This document shows positions 54,322 to 55,953 of a stretch of DNA of 55,953 bases, one piece after another. The stretch's first letter is position 1. Every line of letters starts with the position of its first letter. The notes under the pieces are model-generated. The model had not been told where the DNA came from and searched no databases. It saw only the letters and a list, made by a program, of their open reading frames with translations. Made by a program: the position numbers and the translations under genes. Source of the DNA: Pseudomonas fuscovaginae SE-1 (GTDB lineage: Bacteria; Pseudomonadota; Gammaproteobacteria; Pseudomonadales; Pseudomonadaceae); assembly GCF_000364705.1 (NCBI RefSeq), contig NZ_AQOH01000292.1:1-55953 (forward strand), written 5' to 3'.

Positions 54322-54390
54322 GACTGAACGGGAAGCCTGGCTTGCCGTGACTGGCAGCGCCGCCCCGGGGCAGTCGAGACGCCCAGGCAA

Positions 54391-55179
54391 CTAACCGGGA
54401 ACACGCCCCTTCACTGCATTCGCCCGGGCACCATAGGTGATACGGCCCTCGGCATCTGCCGGCAGACGCTCATGCACCCGAGCCTTGAGCGAGGCCAGAT
54501 CCTCTCCCGCCATCCTGGCGAGCGTCGCCCCTACACTCGGCGCACCGCGTGCGGTCGCCCAGAAATCGTCGAAATCGGCAAAGGTGCGGCTCACCTCGAT
54601 CGCCCGGGTCTGGATATCAACCAGCCCTGCCGCCGCCCACAGATTGCGCATGTCTTCGACCCGCGAAGCCTCCGGACTGGGCGGTTTCGGCACTGCGATG
54701 CCCAACCCGCGGATCTCCGACAACAGCGCCTCATAGGGGAAGCCACCGCCGTACATATCCCAGGCATAGGCGGCAACGACGCCGCCAGGGCGCACGACCC
54801 TCGCCATCTCGGCAACGCCCTTGGCCGGCTCGGGAACGAAGAAAATCACCAGCGGCATCACTGCAATGTCGAACGCGTCCTCGTCGTAGGGCAGCGCCAT
54901 CGCATCACCCAGCAGGAACGTGGTGGAGCCCAGCGCCGATCGCGTACGTGCATAGGCCAGTTGTGCCTCGGAAGGATCCACGCCGTCCACCGACACCGGC
55001 TCGCAGCGCCCGATCAGCATTTCGGTGAAGGCCCCGTTGCCACAGCCGATATCCAGCCAGCGCTGGCCCGGTGTCGGGGCTATCCAGTCAAGGAACGCCT
55101 CACCCGCCAGTTGGCTCCATTTGCCCATGTACCTCTCGTACGAGGCACCATCATTGAAGCGGATTTGTTCAGTGCTCAT
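54391..55179 (-). CDS. Class I SAM-dependent methyltransferase
   Basis: A 262-residue enzyme. The SAM site is LDIGCGNGAFTEMLI, with VDPSEAQLAYAR and a Methyltransf_11 fold (MARVVRPGGVVAAYAWD). The substrate is unknown. The ATG lies just after TAGAGGATGATTT on the minus strand. Confidence 0.9.
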   Translation of the reverse strand: MSTEQIRFNDGASYERYMGKWSQLAGEAFLDWIAPTPGQRWLDIGCGNGAFTEMLIGRCEPVSVDGVDPSEAQLAYARTRSALGSTTFLLGDAMALPYDEDAFDIAVMPLVIFFVPEPAKGVAEMARVVRPGGVVAAYAWDMYGGGFPYEALLSEIRGLGIAVPKPPSPEASRVEDMRNLWAAAGLVDIQTRAIEVSRTFADFDDFWATARGAPSVGATLARMAGEDLASLKARVHERLPADAEGRITYGARANAVKGRVPG

Positions 55180-55244
55180 AAATCATCCTCTATATGGGCA
55201 CGCTGCCGTCAGGCGAATATCAACCTGGCCATCTGGAAGCGGCC

Positions 55245-55953
55245 TCAATACCCGGTCATCTCCAGATACCCCACGCCCTGTTGGCTGCCACTCAGGCTGA
55301 TCGGTCCCTCCCAATAGGAAAAGGTGTTACCCATCCACGCATCATCCCGCAACGGCTTCGTCTCGATGCGCAACTGCCTGCTCGGAATCTCCAACCGCCA
55401 CTCCACCGGCAACTGGCGCCCGGCGATGCGGGCCTGCCGTCCTGGCGTCAGCACGATATCGTCGCCCTTGAGCACCTGCGCCTGGCCGTCCGCCCCAATC
55501 CAGGTCCCGGCCCGGTAAGCCTCGCCGCCCTGCTGTCGCACCTGGAACAGCATGACCTTCGAGCCATCGGTCAGGTGCAGGGAAAACCAGTCCCAGCCGG
55601 ACTGCTCCGCTGCCAGCGGCTGGCTGCTCCACTCGCGGTCGAGCCAGGCCTGGCCGCTGACCTGTACCTCACGCCCGTCGACCTGCAGACTGCCATTCAC
55701 CTGGAAATACGGCTGGCTGTAGTACCACGAGGCCTGCCCCTTGCCGGACTTCAGGCTATAGCCATGGTCACCCTGCAAGACCAACGGCCGATCGCTACTG
55801 AGGTGCAACCGGTAGCCGAAATCGCTGCCATGGGCCGTCAGCAACATCTGCCCCAAGCCCTGGTTGGTCGATGAGAGGCCGCGCAGTTGCCAGTTGTCGA
55901 TCCAGGCATGCAACGGCTCGGCCTCGACCCCAGCCGTACCGACCCCGGCCCGG
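55245..55953 (-). CDS. AttH/lipocalin-like (CrtC-type) protein, partial
   Basis: The C-terminal ~236 residues of a protein whose start lies beyond the right edge. DNWQLRGLSS, GDHGYSLKS, SWYYSQPYFQVNGSL and WLDREWSSQPL...WDWFSLHLTDGSKVMLF are typical of the AttH/carotenoid 1,2-hydratase-like two-lipocalin fold. Such genes usually accompany an FtsX-type ABC exporter. Function unknown. Confidence 0.85.
   Translation of the reverse strand, partial: RAGVGTAGVEAEPLHAWIDNWQLRGLSSTNQGLGQMLLTAHGSDFGYRLHLSSDRPLVLQGDHGYSLKSGKGQASWYYSQPYFQVNGSLQVDGREVQVSGQAWLDREWSSQPLAAEQSGWDWFSLHLTDGSKVMLFQVRQQGGEAYRAGTWIGADGQAQVLKGDDIVLTPGRQARIAGRQLPVEWRLEIPSRQLRIETKPLRDDAWMGNTFSYWEGPISLSGSQQGVGYLEMTGY

Overview
The window is high-GC gammaproteobacterial DNA that reads as the chromosome of a fluorescent-group Pseudomonas. 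The supporting content is an AprX/Inh/AprDEF/family I.3 lipase exoenzyme locus, the tail of an arn lipid A modification operon, OpgD, a tad/Flp pilus cluster, and several REP-type inverted repeats between genes. Genes are densely packed, often with ATGA overlaps. I saw no tRNA, rRNA, insertion sequence or CRISPR array.

Layout. Positions 1-2840 (+) hold the end of arnT, then arnE, arnF and ugd (4-amino-arabinose addition to lipid A), followed by an extra GT39-like membrane glycosyltransferase (3009-4604). Positions 4772-20251 (-) form one long collinear block. Read in the direction of transcription it contains an AprX-like serralysin, three more serralysins, a protease-less RTX protein, a fifth serralysin, one periplasmic inhibitor (Inh), the type I exporter AprD-AprE-AprF, and an RTX lipase. 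The tandem amplification of secreted metalloproteases next to a single inhibitor and exporter is the most striking feature. The copies carry recurring non-coding modules: a start-codon leader block, a hairpin 12 nt after some stop codons, and a possible small leader ORF. A good intrinsic terminator lies between inh and aprD.

Positions 20252-27363 are a mixed region: an AraC regulator, a LysE exporter, a choline-type binding protein with a co-transcribed esterase, a VOC/DGPF pair divergent from a truncated DUF899 gene (both with ECF42-like promoter motifs), and a patatin-like phospholipase. Positions 27451-33100 hold a two-component system divergent from msrB-dipZ-msrA, which looks like a self-contained system for repairing oxidised methionine in the cell envelope. 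Positions 33250-39179 hold opgD, a second two-component system, an aldose-epimerase-like periplasmic protein and a GNAT acetyltransferase. Positions 39363-40312 hold an ankyrin protein and a small hypothetical protein.

Positions 40600-53157 are a complete-looking tad/Flp pilus locus. The secretin, TPR lipoprotein and a DUF3613 protein are on the plus strand and converge on a minus-strand operon of two flp pilins, prepilin peptidase, an AAA ATPase, rcpC, pseudopilins, tadZ, tadA, tadB and tadC. A divergent AraC-type regulator with a degenerate receiver domain (53437-54321) probably controls it. The window ends with a methyltransferase and a partial AttH/lipocalin-like gene.
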